Below are positions 27,750 to 39,400 of a stretch of DNA of 64,000 nucleotides, in pieces; position 1 is the first letter of the stretch, and each line of letters opens with the position of its first letter. This stretch comes from Vigna angularis. Its lineage: Eukaryota > Streptophyta > Magnoliopsida > Fabales > Fabaceae. The stretch covers positions 23,242,806 through 23,306,805 of the forward strand of contig NC_068978.1 in the NCBI RefSeq assembly GCF_016808095.1. The letters are read 5' to 3'. The notes below the pieces were generated by a model. It saw nothing but the letters and a program-made list of their open reading frames with translations. It did not search any database and had not been told where the DNA came from. A program made the translations under genes and the position numbers.

Positions 27750-29990
27750 GAATTGGTGAAACATAAAAACAATGTTTTCTTTAAATCTTTTTCGCAAAGT
27801 AGATGCCTTTAAAAGATTTCTTGAAACGCAAGAAAAAAGACTTTGTAGTGCAGCGGAATATAGTCGAATGAGTAAAATATAAAGTCGACTGAATGTAGTA
27901 GAGTAGGGATATAAAGATCAAACACTGGGTTTTTATACTAGTTCGTCCAAGCCTACATCCAGTGTCATTCCACCATAGAAAACAAATGCACTATAATGAT
28001 CAAGGTTTTTACAACAAGGCTTTTATAAAGACCTCCATGTCAAAAATATATAACACCTCTCTAACTCTCTAATCAAAATATAGGCATACAACACAAAAAG
28101 ACCAACAACAAGATGTCCCTTCTCCTACTGTCTTCAACCCTTTGAGAAACCCCTCAAAGTCCAGAACGCAACATGTCCTCTTCCTGTAGTCACAACAGGG
28201 CAACTCCAATCTTCACAAGATTGATAGAAATTGATCACGAAATAGAAACCTCAAATGCAGGTTGATCAGACAGTAAGAGCACACATATTCTTGCTCGTCA
28301 AGCAATCATCAAAGATGAACACCACGGTCTTCTTGATGAATTCTTGGAGCTTTCACACTTTCTACAAGAGATCAATAATCTGAAAGAAATCAATCAAATC
28401 ATTAGAATCAAAAAGTCCCTGCAGAAATCAAATTCGCGTCTATATATAGTTTTCCATAAAACTGACGCTCCTAAGTCGATTGAGCTACTATTGTAGTCGA
28501 ATATGACAATTCAGTTAAAGCAGTTAGCAGCAATCAATACAGTTAATTGAATGTACAATTAATGCAGTCGAATCAAAATAAATGCTTAGTCAACATATTT
28601 AAAATATAGTCGTTGTAACATTTAATACAAGCATTAACAGAATTTCAAAACTGTAACAGACTTAGTTGAATGACTTGCGCACATAGTCGACTTTGTAACA
28701 GTTAAAAACATAGTTTTGAAAAACTTTCTCTTCAAAAATTCTCACAGCACACTTTGAAAAAAGTTTGTGCAAAGCCACGAGTTTTAATCAATTTACTTCA
28801 TAATGTAGTCAACTTAAAACTATTGTTTTGCTACACAATTTAAGTTCCACTAAAGTGCATATGGTTTTTCTTTTCCAAAACAATTTTCATGCAATCACAG
28901 ATTAAATCTCACATGTACCATAGTGAATTGTAATGATCAACACAACACAAACATGTTCTCATATATTCATAATCATGAAAGTAATGAACATGTAACACAT
29001 AAACACATGTGTTATTAATTATGTGTTGTCATCATGAAAAATCAGAAACTCTGAGATTGTAGGTTCAGCTAAACCAGTGCTCTCCTATCAACAATCTCAA
29101 CAATCTCCCCCTTTTTTATGATGCAGAACCATGATTAATAAACAACCATGTTGTACAAATCAAATCATATTATATCAAAATGTATCAGAGCAAATGATCA
29201 GCAAATGATCAAAATGTATCTAAGCAAATGAAATATTCTCATTTTTTATTCAGAGCACAAAACATATCAATTCATATCAGAACATATCAGAGCAATCAAA
29301 ATGTTATTCAAAGCTCAAAATGAATATCAGAACATTTTCCCAGCATTCTCCCCCTTTGTGTATTTTCAAAAAAGGTATGCAAATAGGTATTGATATTGAG
29401 ATAATCAATTATTTCATAGATGCATCAATAAATCATGTTAATCAAACAAATAAAGATGCTCCCCCTGTCACAGATAATCACATGTTAATGATATATTCTC
29501 CCCCTTAAATATAGGCATGTGAAATATCTAAAAAAAATATGTAATGCTCCCCCTATCATTATGCATGTTTTATATTCAAAACTGATATGCACAATGCAGT
29601 ATGCATAAATTATATTAAAGCATATATAAGCATATAATAGTATTGTATCAGTTCATAAATGATGCAAACACATTAATACATCAATGATACAATATCATTC
29701 AACAATCTCAACTTAATTTCTCAAACATTTCAATCAATTATAACACAAAGACATAGCAAATATAAAACAATCAATAGTAAGTAATCAATAGTCAGAATAA
29801 ACGAATTCCAAATCATGGATTTTATAACCCCTGTTAAACAGTAATCGATTGATCCACAGTTGCAATCGATTTCGTTGCTTTCCATTTGAATTAATCTCCA
29901 GTTGTTCATCCATAAGCAATGTTCCTACAAAACCTTTCAAGATCCTTTTCAAATCAAGCATTTTAGAATCATTATAATGCAAGAATTAAT
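27664..29990 (-). mobile_element. 3' LTR of a minus-strand copia-derived element
   Basis: Begins (plus strand) TGTTAAAATAGAATGG and is a close copy of 34207-36000 over at least 27664-29520 (tcaacaccaagaggg, ttcgcaaagtagatgcc, gcagcggaatatag, gtgcaggttgatcaga). The right edge is not certain; it may end anywhere between about 29520 and 30110 because its partner is truncated. Together with the right LTR it encloses a gag remnant and a plant-transposon-domain ORF. Confidence 0.75.
27700..27747 (+). repeat. Poly-G tract: G7-A-G40
   Basis: A run of 40 consecutive G (27708-27747) follows G7 and a single A. The same place is G29 in the partner LTR (34243-34271) and about G6 in the LTR at 25757. Long G runs are mutable and hard to sequence, so the exact length is doubtful. 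Confidence 0.9.
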
Positions 29991-30265
29991 ACAGGTATAA
30001 TCTATGTGTGTAAATGTATGAATGCAATGATAAACAGTAAAGAAAACAAGCACTTGTTCAACTTCATACGTAACATAGTTGACTTTTAATTAGACACAAT
30101 CAAATACTCAATATAGAATAAACTTCTGATTTCATTGATTTTAAACTGGAATTACAATCAGATAACACCTATACAGAATGACATAAAAAGCCATTAACAA
30201 AACAAGCACTAAAAATAAACAAAACATCCAAACAAACAAATTATTTATACTTTCTTCGTATTCTT

Positions 30266-31396
30266 TTACAAATAGGTTCCAAGAAGCATGTCACTATTGC
30301 TTTCTTCAAAAACATTCTCATCCTCTTCCATTCCATCACTATCATCAGGTGTACTCCCTTCCTTAGCCAATTGATCTTCATCAATATTGTTCAACTTAAG
30401 ATGCTCTTTTATTTCCAAAACATCAATCCTGGTCTCCTGACACATTATCTTGAAAGGATTTATTTCTCTCAATAGAGTTCTTTCAAATTCAGAGCGTGCC
30501 CTATATGGAATAGAAGACGATTGTCCTGCTTCATCACCCTCTTCGGTAATTTCATCCTTGAACCTCCAGCCTTCTGGTGTATGTTGCATTCTTATCTTAT
30601 GTAGAGCATCTTTGTTGATCAAGCTTGTTCGGTTGTAGGACTCACTTGATTCACCAATGTAATCAACTCCGAAATGAATAAGGATCTTGGAAATGAACAC
30701 ACAGTACGACAACTTTACCGATTCAAGACGAGTAACTTTCAACATGTTATCAGAAATTGCAGCAAGCCAGTCTACTTGAATGTTTTCTTTGAAAGCCTTC
30801 AGAACATATAAGTCTTCTATAGTAGCCTTAGCATGATTACTTCCTCTTAGCATTAAGATCCAGGAAATGACGAAGACTGTCAGTCTATCGTCCTTCATCA
30901 TACCACCAGTTTTATAGTGAGAATAGTCTCAAATATCTTCAGGATTTCTCAGGCTATCCTGATATACAGAAAACTTGTGAAAACCTTTCATACCAAGATG
31001 GCATCTTTCACCTTCCATTTTGAGTTTGGCTATCTCCGTCCAAACTTCTTCAGTAAGTTTGATATCAACTCCATTGAATCTGGAGCACAATGTTCCTTCA
31101 CTTATTCTCAAATTGCAGTAAAATACTCTGACAAGTTCAGGATACCATGGATAAGCCAATTCCACAAACTTCTTTAAACCCTAGCATTTTAGCCAATTTT
31201 GGAACTGAAAACCTTCTTTCCTGAAGAAGTTTATCTTTAGAAATTTGTGTGTAGTAAGACTCCTTATTTTCCAGCAGTCAATGAATTTTGATTGAATTTC
31301 GACATCGGTCATCCACCCATCAAGCTGTGAAGATCTTCTCATGTTCTTGATACCCACGGTTTTCACCCTTTTTCTTTGACATGAGCTTGAAGCCAT
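30266..31396 (-). pseudogene. Broken ORF with putative plant transposon protein domain inside a copia shell
   Basis: A single reading frame of 376 codons runs from 31396 to 30266 and is broken by two nonsense codons: TAG at 31181-31183 and TGA at 30929-30931. The core 'LAYPWYPELVRVFYCNLRIS' and 'ISWILMLRGSNHAKATIEDL' match the plant transposon domain seen at 7170-8250. The acidic C-terminus (DDSDGMEEDENVFEESNSD) resembles the tails of such proteins. It lies between gag and the 3' LTR of the copia-derived element, where pol would be expected. Domain assignment is from memory of the family; function is not established. Confidence 0.7.
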
Positions 31397-31868
31397 TTGT
31401 GGACAATGATAGCAAGAGCTTGCAAAGAATTTAGGAATAAAGGATTTGAATGCAGCAAAGAGAGTACATGACAGGTTATCTCGTTCTAGGTTTTAATAAG
31501 CCGAAAACAATTTGGAGGGAACACAGAAAGATTCATTTTCGCACCAAAAACAAATATTATCAAATCTCAAATTTTCAAGACTAAAGAAAGCACCTAACAG
31601 AGAATTTTAGTCGATTTTATTTTTGCAAAAGTCGATTCCATGTTTCACTTAATATTTCAAAACAGAGAAACACAACACAGAACATATTCGACTTAACAAA
31701 TAATTGAATCGATTAAAAGTCAGGCAAACCGATTTTCACATAAAACAATCTCAATCAATCAATAATCATGTATTCATCAAACAATCATTCAAACAGATAT
31801 CATGCATGATGCAACGAGAAAATAATCGTTACCACTTGTAGATACTTAAGAACTTTGATATCATCAAG

Positions 31869-32094
31869 TTAGTTCATCCATGAGTTCTGCACTGCTACAA
31901 CATCATTTGCTTTCCTGCAAAACAATTTAGATTTTTTATGCCCATTTAAATTTGGGTCCTTGTTTGTTAGCAGAAAGTTGTTCCTTGGGAATCCATCTAT
32001 ATAATCCTTTAGGAACTCCAACCTTTCTATAAAAGTAGTTTCTAACATTATGTCCAATGTTATTACAATAGAAACATGCATGTGTAACAGGCTT
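31869..32094 (-). pseudogene. Copia gag remnant, C-terminal segment
   Basis: A minus-strand frame with the zinc-knuckle-like CFYCNNIGH followed by 'GPKFKW'-type sequence in broken frames, typical of the C-terminal part of copia gag-pol. It is separated from the N-terminal gag (32664-34125) by a Cassandra insertion. Frames are shifted and interrupted. Confidence 0.6.
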
Positions 32095-32663
32095 ACTTAT
32101 ATCAAAAAATTTCTTTGTGTTTGTGGCTTACTTGTATCAACAAATTCCCTATCAGTTGTCGGGGCGTTACAAGTGGTATCAAAGCCTAGCCTCTCCCAGT
32201 ACGGTGTGGTTCAAGGACGAACCATGCGGAAGCTGGTGGGCATGTGACACCCAGGCACTGACGAGGGCGGGGAGTGATCGTCGGTGCAAGAGGCATGAAG
32301 TGCAAGGGGCATAGACAAGGAGCGGCTCTTAGCAGGCTTCGAGTGGAAGGGACACATGGATGAATCGAACATATACCGGAATGAGAGGGATCTAGAGACT
32401 GTATAGGTATGAGACTATACAGTTGAAGGATAGCTTAAAGGGATTGATTTGGCTACTTATATCACCAAATGCATTTGTTTTTCAGTAGCCTAATTCATAA
32501 GAACTCCATGGTTAAGCGTGCTTAGCCTAGATTAATTTAGGGATGGGTGACCTTTTGGGAAGTTTTCTCGGAAAGTGTGCGAGTGAGGACAAAGCACATT
32601 GGAAAGCCTCGTGGTGATGTGTGGGGGCAATCAATATTCCCTGTAAGTTGTCGGGGCATTACA
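32095..32663 (+). mobile_element. Cassandra TRIM retrotransposon with 5S-rRNA-like LTR
   Basis: The 5' LTR ends ...GGGGCGTTACA at 32171 and is shortened, lacking its 5S part. A primer site follows (TGGTATCAAAGCC, 32174-32186, tRNA-Met type), then a non-coding interior of about 210 bp and a purine-rich tract (gagagggatctagag). The full 3' LTR is 32400-32663 (TGTATAGG to GGGGCATTACA, 264 bp). It carries a segment closely resembling plant 5S rRNA at about 32495-32571, which identifies Cassandra. It encodes no protein, as is normal for the family. It lies inside the copia gag remnant, in the opposite orientation. Confidence 0.88.
32495..32571 (+). other. 5S rRNA-derived segment in the Cassandra 3' LTR
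   Basis: Contains the parts expected of 5S rRNA in order: agaactcc, gttaagcgtgctt (A-box region), ggatgggtgacc (intermediate element), then tttgggaagt. These are the RNA polymerase III promoter elements of 5S genes. About 75 bases match in layout with substitutions; the ends of a true 5S gene are absent, so it is not annotated as an rRNA gene. Confidence 0.85.
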
Positions 32664-34125
32664 CCTTCAGCACAACATCCAAGTTGTCTCTACCCTATGT
32701 GAACTTTGGTAATGTGCAAGTCAAGTAATGAATCTTTTCAACAAATATTGGATAGTTTTGACAATCCTTTTTAGCACACTTTGTTTCAGCATTACTTTTC
32801 TTCACAGCCTCTAAAGCATCATTTAACTCCTTTTCCTGTCTTTCATTCTCCTAAGCCAGATTATTGATTTTGTGATCATAGTCTCCTCTTTCCTATATAA
32901 GTCGATTGACCTTATATTGCAATCGCATGGCTTCAGCATGAACCTCTTGAGATGCATAACGCAACATGTCATATTTGACCTCAATTGGGTTATTCTCGAA
33001 TTCTTCATCACTATCATAATCATCTTTTGTTGAGCCAGCCATGAAGCAGATGTTGGATTCTTCTTCACGATCACAATCTTCATCACTGAAAGAATATGTA
33101 TCACTGTTTTCCCAAGCAATATATGCGCTTTTCTGCTTCTTGCTCTTATCTTGAGGAAATCTCCTGCTTCCACTTTGCTTGATTTTCAGGTCTGGACACT
33201 CAGGCTTGATATGTCCTTCTTTGCCACACTCATAACACTGAACAACATTTGATCTTGCAATTTTCTTTCCCTTCTCAGTACCTGCATGGTCAGTAAATTG
33301 ACTTTTGTTTCCATGAATCGATTGAATTTTCTTACCACCATGCTCATCAATTCTTTGTTTTTCAGTTATGCCTCTAATTCAGCTTCATAATCCACAGTCT
33401 TTGAAGCTTTTCTGCTTGTGGATTTTAAGGCAATATACTTCTTTTCTTCAATCTCTTCGTCTTCCTTTAGCCTTCCAAGTTCAAGCTCATGTTCCCTTAA
33501 CTTGCCAAACAAGGTAGCCATGTTCATGCTTGTTTGATCTCTTCACTCAAAAATTGTTGTGACCTTCGGTTGCCAGCTTATGTTCAGACTTTTCAAAATC
33601 TTGATGTTGATCTCTTCCTTGTCAAAAACTTTTCCTAGAGCCATTAGGTGGTTGACTATATGCGTGAATCTTTTCTGCACCTCGTAGATAGTCTCACCAG
33701 CCTTCCTTCTGAATAATTCATACTTTTGTATTAGTGAATTATTTCTGTCCCTTTTCACCTCATTTGTTCCTTCATGAGTTACCTCTAAGACTTCCCACAT
33801 TTCTTTTGTTGTCTTGCATTGTGAAATCCTGAAAAATTCATCCATTGTTAGTGTTGAGGCTATTACATTCCTATCTTTAACATCATATTGTGCTCTGCGG
33901 TTCTCATCTTGAGTCCACTCAGAAAAAAAATTTCAAAACAACTTTTCCATTCAAAACATGAGTGGGTTCATATGGACCGTTTATGATTGCATCCCAAACA
34001 CCTTTGTCCACGGATTCCAGAAATATTTGCATCCGAATTTTCAAAAAAGCATATTTTTCACCAGCAAATAGAGGTGGTCTATTTGTTGATGCACCTTCAC
34101 CAAAGGTTTGAAAATTAGAAGCCAT
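32664..34125 (-). pseudogene. Decayed copia gag (SIRE/Maximus-like)
   Basis: On the minus strand from 34125: an N-terminus typical of copia gag (MASNFQTFGEG, RPPLFAGEKYAFLKIRMQIF), a UBN2-type region (TTKEMWEVLEVTHEGTNEVK, RKAGETIYEVQKRFTHI) and a CCHC zinc knuckle (C-x2-C-x4-H-x4-C, near 33195-33240). Multiple frameshifts and stops separate these parts (near 33919, 33543, 33375 and 33190). The 5' LTR and PBS lie immediately to the right. The protein would have been the retroelement capsid; it is not functional here. Confidence 0.8.
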
Positions 34126-34206
34126 TTCCCAGGATCAGTCGATTTAAAGAAAAAAGTAATCGACTTGTTTTTCAAATATTTTATGAAAATCAGCTCTGGT
34201 GCCAAT

Positions 34207-34240
34207 TGTTAAAATAAAATTACTTAATTTTCAACACCAA

Positions 34241-34271
<31 letters not shown>

Positions 34272-36000
34272 TGAATTGGTGAAACACAAAAACAATGTTT
34301 TCTTTAAATCTTTTTCGCAAAGTAGATGCCTTTAAAAGCTTTCTTGAAACACAAGGAAAAAGACTTTGTAGTGCAGCGGAATATAGTTGAATGAGAAAAA
34401 TATAAAGTCGACTAAATGTAATAGAGTAGGGATAGAAAAATCAAACACTGGGTTTTTATACTGGTTCGGCCAAACTTACATCCAGTGTCCGTCCACCACA
34501 GGAAGCAAATGCACTATAATGATCAAAAATTTTACAACAAGGCTTTTATAAAGACCTCCACGTACACATCTCTAACCCTCTAATCAAAATATAGGCATAC
34601 AACACACAAAGACCAGCAACAAGATGTCCCTTCTCCTGCCGTCTTTAACCCTTTGAGAAACCCCTCAAAGTCTAAAACGCAACACGTCCTCTTCCTGTAG
34701 TCACAACAGGGCAACTCCAATCTTCACAAGATTGATAGAAACTGATCACGAAATAGACACCTCAAGTGCAGGTTGATCAAACATAAAGAGCACACAGATT
34801 CTATCTCATCAAGCAATCACCAAAGATGAACACCACGGTCTTCTTCATGAATTCTTAGAGCTTTCACACTTTCTACAAGAGATCAATAATCTGAAAGAAA
34901 TCAATCAAATTGTTAGAATCAAAAAGTCCCTGCAGAAATCAAATTCGCGTCTACATATAGTTTTCCATAAAACTGACGCTCCTAAGTCGACTTAGCTACT
35001 ATTGCAGTCGAATATGACAATTCAGTAAGAGCAGTTAGCAGCAATCAATGCAATTAATTGAATGTACAATTAATGCAGTCGAATCACAATAAATGCTTGG
35101 TCAACATATTTAAAAATAAAGTCGTTGTAACATTTAATACAAGCATTAACAAAATTTCAAAATGGTAACAGACTTAGTAACAGTAAAAGCATTATTTTGA
35201 AAAACTTTCTCTTCAAAAATTTTCACAGCACACTTTGAAAAAAAATTGTGCAAAGTCACGAGTTTTAATCGACTTACTTCATAATGCAATCGACTTAAAA
35301 CTGTTGTTTTGCTACACAATTTAAGTTCAACTAAAGTGCATGTGGTTTTTCTTTTCCAAAACAATTTTCGTGCAATCACAGATTAAATCTCACATGTAAC
35401 ATAGTGAATTGTAATGATCAACACAACACAAACATGTTCTCATATATTCATAATCATGAAAGTAATGAACATGTAACACATAAACACATGTGTTATTAAT
35501 TATGTGTTGTCATCATGAAAAATCAGAAACTCTGAGATTGTAGGTTCAGCAAAACCAATGCTCCCCTATCAATAATCTCAACAATCTCCCCCTTTTTTAT
35601 GATGCATAACCATGATTAATAAACAACTATGTTGTACAAATCAAATCATATTATATCAAAATGTATCAGAGCAAATGATCAGCAAATGATCAAAATGTAT
35701 CTGAGCAAATGAAATATTCTCATTTTTTATTCAGAGCAAAAAACATATCAATTCATATCAGAACATATCAGAGCAAACAAAATGTATATCAGAGCTCAAA
35801 ATGAATATGAGAACATTTTCCCAGTATTCTCCCCCTTTGTGCATTTGCAAAAAAGGTATGCAAATAGGTATTGATATTGAGATAATAAATTATTTCAGAG
35901 ATGCATTAGTAAATCATGTTAATAAAACAAATAAAGATGCTTCCCTCTCACAGATAATAACATGTTAAAATTATATTCTCCCCCTTAAATATATGCATGC
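34207..36000 (-). mobile_element. 5' LTR of the minus-strand copia-derived element, truncated
   Basis: Starts (plus strand) TGTTAAAATAAAATTAC and matches 27664-29520 closely. A primer-binding site on the minus strand, TGGCACCAGAGC (about 34193-34204), lies two bases outside it and resembles the tRNA-Met type with changes. Similarity stops abruptly at about 36000, where unrelated AT-rich DNA begins, so the outer end has been lost. Confidence 0.8.
34243..34271 (+). repeat. Poly-G tract of 29 bases in the right LTR
   Basis: Uninterrupted G29 at the same LTR position as G7-A-G40 in the left LTR. Confidence 0.9.
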
Positions 36001-36177
36001 GACTTAGCAATGTAACTTTCTTTGCTAATATTTGGATTATATATAATAAATTATGTTTAAGCTATAATTAATTATGTATTTAAGTTTTATTAATGTTTAC
36101 ATTTTTATTTATTATAATAAAATAAATAATTAATAAGAATATTATTAAAATAAAAATAAAAGTAAAACTTTCACTCA
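36001..36177. other. AT-rich DNA between retroelements
   Basis: No gene or repeat edge supported beyond the start of the flanking duplication at 36178. Confidence 0.4.
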
Positions 36178-36348
36178 CATCAATTATATTTATTATAATA
36201 TTTTTAATTATAAGTTTTTCACTTAAATTTGTTCAGTTTTTGTTAATCCGAAGACTTTCTATTTCTTTTACTTATTCCTTTTTTTTCCATCTTAATCCAA
36301 ACAAGCATGATAGAAATGAAAAATCATAGGTACAAAAATATGAGATAT
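36178..36348. repeat. Left copy of a 170-bp direct repeat flanking the Tat-like element
   Basis: From catcaattatatttatt to gagatat. It recurs at about 39231-39400 with roughly 90% identity by eye (shared: ataagtttttcacttaaat, ttcagtttttgttaatcc, ccatcttaatccaaacaagc). The element at 36349-39230 fills exactly the gap between the two copies. Confidence 0.85.
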
Positions 36349-39230
36349 TGTATGGTATATAGTACCTACTGAATGGTTACCATTTATGACCGTTCAGTTC
36401 ATCCGCTACATCAATAATGTTGGGCTATAATTGGACTAGCGTTTAAATTATTATTGGGTTAATAGTCCTGCAAACAATAAAATAATCAAAGATATCTTAT
36501 TAGAGATATTGACCGTTTATGAGTAACTAACCGAATATCAAGATAAGTTTGTTTTTATTTGATCTAAGAAACACTTATAAATATAATGACAGGTCTAAAA
36601 GCCAGGTACGTCTGACCAAAACTCAAATACTCAATTGTGATAAACAATTCACTAAACTGCTCCTAACTTGAGCGTCAGAGTGTCTTTTGCAGGTACCTCC
36701 TCCCTAGTCAAGAGTACAACCGAGCGGTGTCAAGAGTGCAACCGGGTGGAGCAGGCAAGTCAAGCATTGGAAAGCATGAAAGTCATGTCAGAAAGGTACG
36801 TCTCTCGGTCCTACACAATTTCTATCGAAACATGTTGGTGCCCACGTGGGGCCGAGCGCCATCCCGCTGAAACCGCAAGGAACCAGACAAGGACGCAATC
36901 TCAGTATCATCATGTCGACCAGCCCCTACATATTGATCCTGATGGAAGAAACTCTCATCATCAACGTCAACAAGTTTCTACGGCTTTATAGATAAATATT
37001 TTGATATAACCATCTTAAATTCATTTTATATTATATTATTTAATTTATACTTCTAAACCATTTGGAATATTCATGTTATCCATCTCAACATATAAAAGCA
37101 TCATCTGTGATTGATACATTACCTAAAAGACTCACCAACAACATAAAAACAGCTTCAGCACCTGCCTACATTCGGCTTTATTCAAAAATACATATATTTT
37201 GATAATTATTCTGCCTTGCTGAATGATTTAATTTAAATATCTTAATTCAATATTATCATATTATTTAAGACTTATTCAGGGTCCAACGACGTACTCACCA
37301 CTTAGCCAAATTTGGAATCAAGTGCTCAACCATTCAAATATTAGGTCATTCGGCCTCACAACTATTCAGCCATTCGGCCTCACAGATATTCGGTCGTTCG
37401 GCCTCAACTACTCGGCCTTCCATGGCCTCAGGTACTAAGCAAATTTTGCATCCAGTGTTCAATCCATTCGACTGTTCAGCATCACAGGATTTATGCACTT
37501 CTGTATTGCTTCCTTATTATTTCTAAATGTACCAATTGTCAACAAGCCATGAAGCTGGTCGCTCTTATTCATATGACCGGAGAAAGTTTGTGCAGAAAAT
37601 TATTACTTACAGGTACAGATGACATGATCCTGCACACAACCACTTGGTCAACCTGGAAATTATCGTCTCAAGTCACTGAACGATTGCATGGTGATATTAA
37701 AAAACCTTGGGAATGCTCTCCGAGAACCCCTGGTCCTAAACCGAGCAGTGAAGAACATTCTTCGTGAACTCTCACTCTCGTCCTAAACTGAGCGGTGAGG
37801 AACATTCTCCGTGAACTCTCACTCTCGTCCTAAACCGAGCGGTGATGGACGTCCCCGATGACTAACACTCTCTTCCACTAGGAAGTTCCAAAGCGAACTC
37901 CTAGGTCGAAAAACCGAGCGGTAAGGAACGTTCTCCGTGAACTCTCACTCTCTTCCTAAACCGAGCGATGATGGACATCCCCAATGACTAACACTCTCGT
38001 CCACTAAGAAGTTCCAAAATGAACTCCTAGGTCGAAAAACCGAGCAGTGAGGAACATTCTCCTTAAACTCTCACTCTTGTCCTAAACCGAGTGGTGATGG
38101 ACGTCCCCGAGGACTAACACTCTCGTCCACTAGGAAGTTCCAAAACGAACTCCTATGTCGAAAAACCGAGTGGCAAAGTCTTATCAAGAAAACCCAGGGA
38201 ATGTTATCCGAAAAACTCCTAGTCCAAACTGAGGTGATAAAAGTTCTCAGCGAATTGTCACTCTCGTCCAGAAAACCCAGGGAATGTTATCCAAAAAACT
38301 CCTGGTCTAAAACTGAGCGGCAAAGTCTCGTCGACAAAACCCAAGGAATGTGTCCAATAAACTCCTGGTCCTAAACAGAGTGGTGGGAAACGTTCTTCCT
38401 GAACTCTCACTCTCGTCTACTGGGAAGTTCTCTAGGAAATCCTAAGTTGAAAACCAAGAGCTGAGGAATAGTCACTCTCATCCGAACATCTCCAACCATT
38501 CAATCATTCGGTCACTCGGCTTCACAGGTATTTGGCCATTCGGCCTCACAGATATTCGGTCATTCGGCCTCACAAGGATCTTGCACGCAAATCACTTCAC
38601 CAATCAGGAGCATATCGTTCAAAGATGAGCAACGACTAAAAGCGCATTGAAAACAAGCTCCCCAACACCACGAGAATGGCCTCTCTCAAGCTCATATAAG
38701 TCTTATAATTAACATTGACTAAAGTCGAACGGTTAACTCGGACTTAGGGGGCATATATATGGTATCTAATACCTACCAAACGGTTAGCATCCTTGACCAT
38801 TCGGTCCATCCGCTACATCAACAATGTTTGGCCATTATTAGGTCAGCGTTTAAGTTATTATTGGGCCAATAATCCAACAGACGATAAAATAATCAAAGAT
38901 ATCTTATTAGAGATATTGATAAGTCATTTATGAATAACTAACTGAATCTCAAGGTAAGTTTGTTTTTATTTGATCTAGGAAACACTTATAAATATAATGA
39001 TAGAACCAAAAGCCAAGTACGTCCGCCCAAAACTCAAATACTCAATTGTGATAAACAATACACTAAACCGCTCCTAACTTGAGCATGAGAGTGTCTTTTG
39101 CAGGTATCTTCCTCAATAAAAAGTACAATCGAACGGTGTCAAAAGTGCAACCAAACTTAGTAGGCAACCCAAGCATTAAAAGGTAGAAAAATCACGTCAA
39201 AAAATCTCTCGGTCCTACACAATTCCAACA
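36349..39230 (+). mobile_element. Compact non-autonomous Tat-like LTR retrotransposon
   Basis: 5' LTR 36349-36832 (TGTATGGTAT to CGAAACA). A tRNA-Lys-like PBS (TGGTGCCCACGTGGGG) starts at 36836. An internal region of about 1.9 kb follows, with a purine tract (gacttagggggca) at about 38741-38753 and the 3' LTR at 38756-39230 (tatatggtat to ccaaca; its first bases have mutated from TG to TA). The two LTRs are clearly related but diverged. No gag or pol frame is present. Related to the element at 1-836 by its polypurine region and LTR blocks. Confidence 0.85.
37315..38600 (+). repeat. Degenerate tandem repeats in the Tat-like internal region
   Basis: From about 37735 to 38440 the phrases cctaaaccgagcggtga, gaacattctccgtgaactctc, actctcgtccactaggaagttcc and aactcctaggtcgaaaa alternate, with a basic unit near 47 bp and larger mixed units. 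On both sides (37330-37430 and 38500-38570) the phrase cattcggcctcacagatatt recurs. This region replaces any coding sequence. Confidence 0.85.
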
Positions 39231-39400
39231 CATCAATTATATTTATTATAATATTTTTACTTATAAGTTTTTCACTTAAATCTGTTCAGTTTTTGTTAAT
39301 CCAAAGACTTTCTACTTCTTTTACTTATTCCTTTTCTTCCATCTTAATCCAAACAAGCATGATAGAAATGGAAAATCGTAGGTACAAAAAGATGTGATAT
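39231..39400. repeat. Right copy of the 170-bp flanking direct repeat
   Basis: Begins catcaattatatttatt directly after the 3' LTR and follows the left copy (36178-36348) to gatgtgatat. After it the sequence is unique AT-rich DNA. Confidence 0.85.

Noticed and set aside
32495..32571. A 5S rRNA gene
   Set aside because: It is only a partial and substituted 5S segment inside a Cassandra LTR, so it is annotated as element sequence.
31869..34125. A functional retrotransposon gag gene
   Set aside because: Several frameshifts and stops plus a nested Cassandra show that it is a pseudogene.
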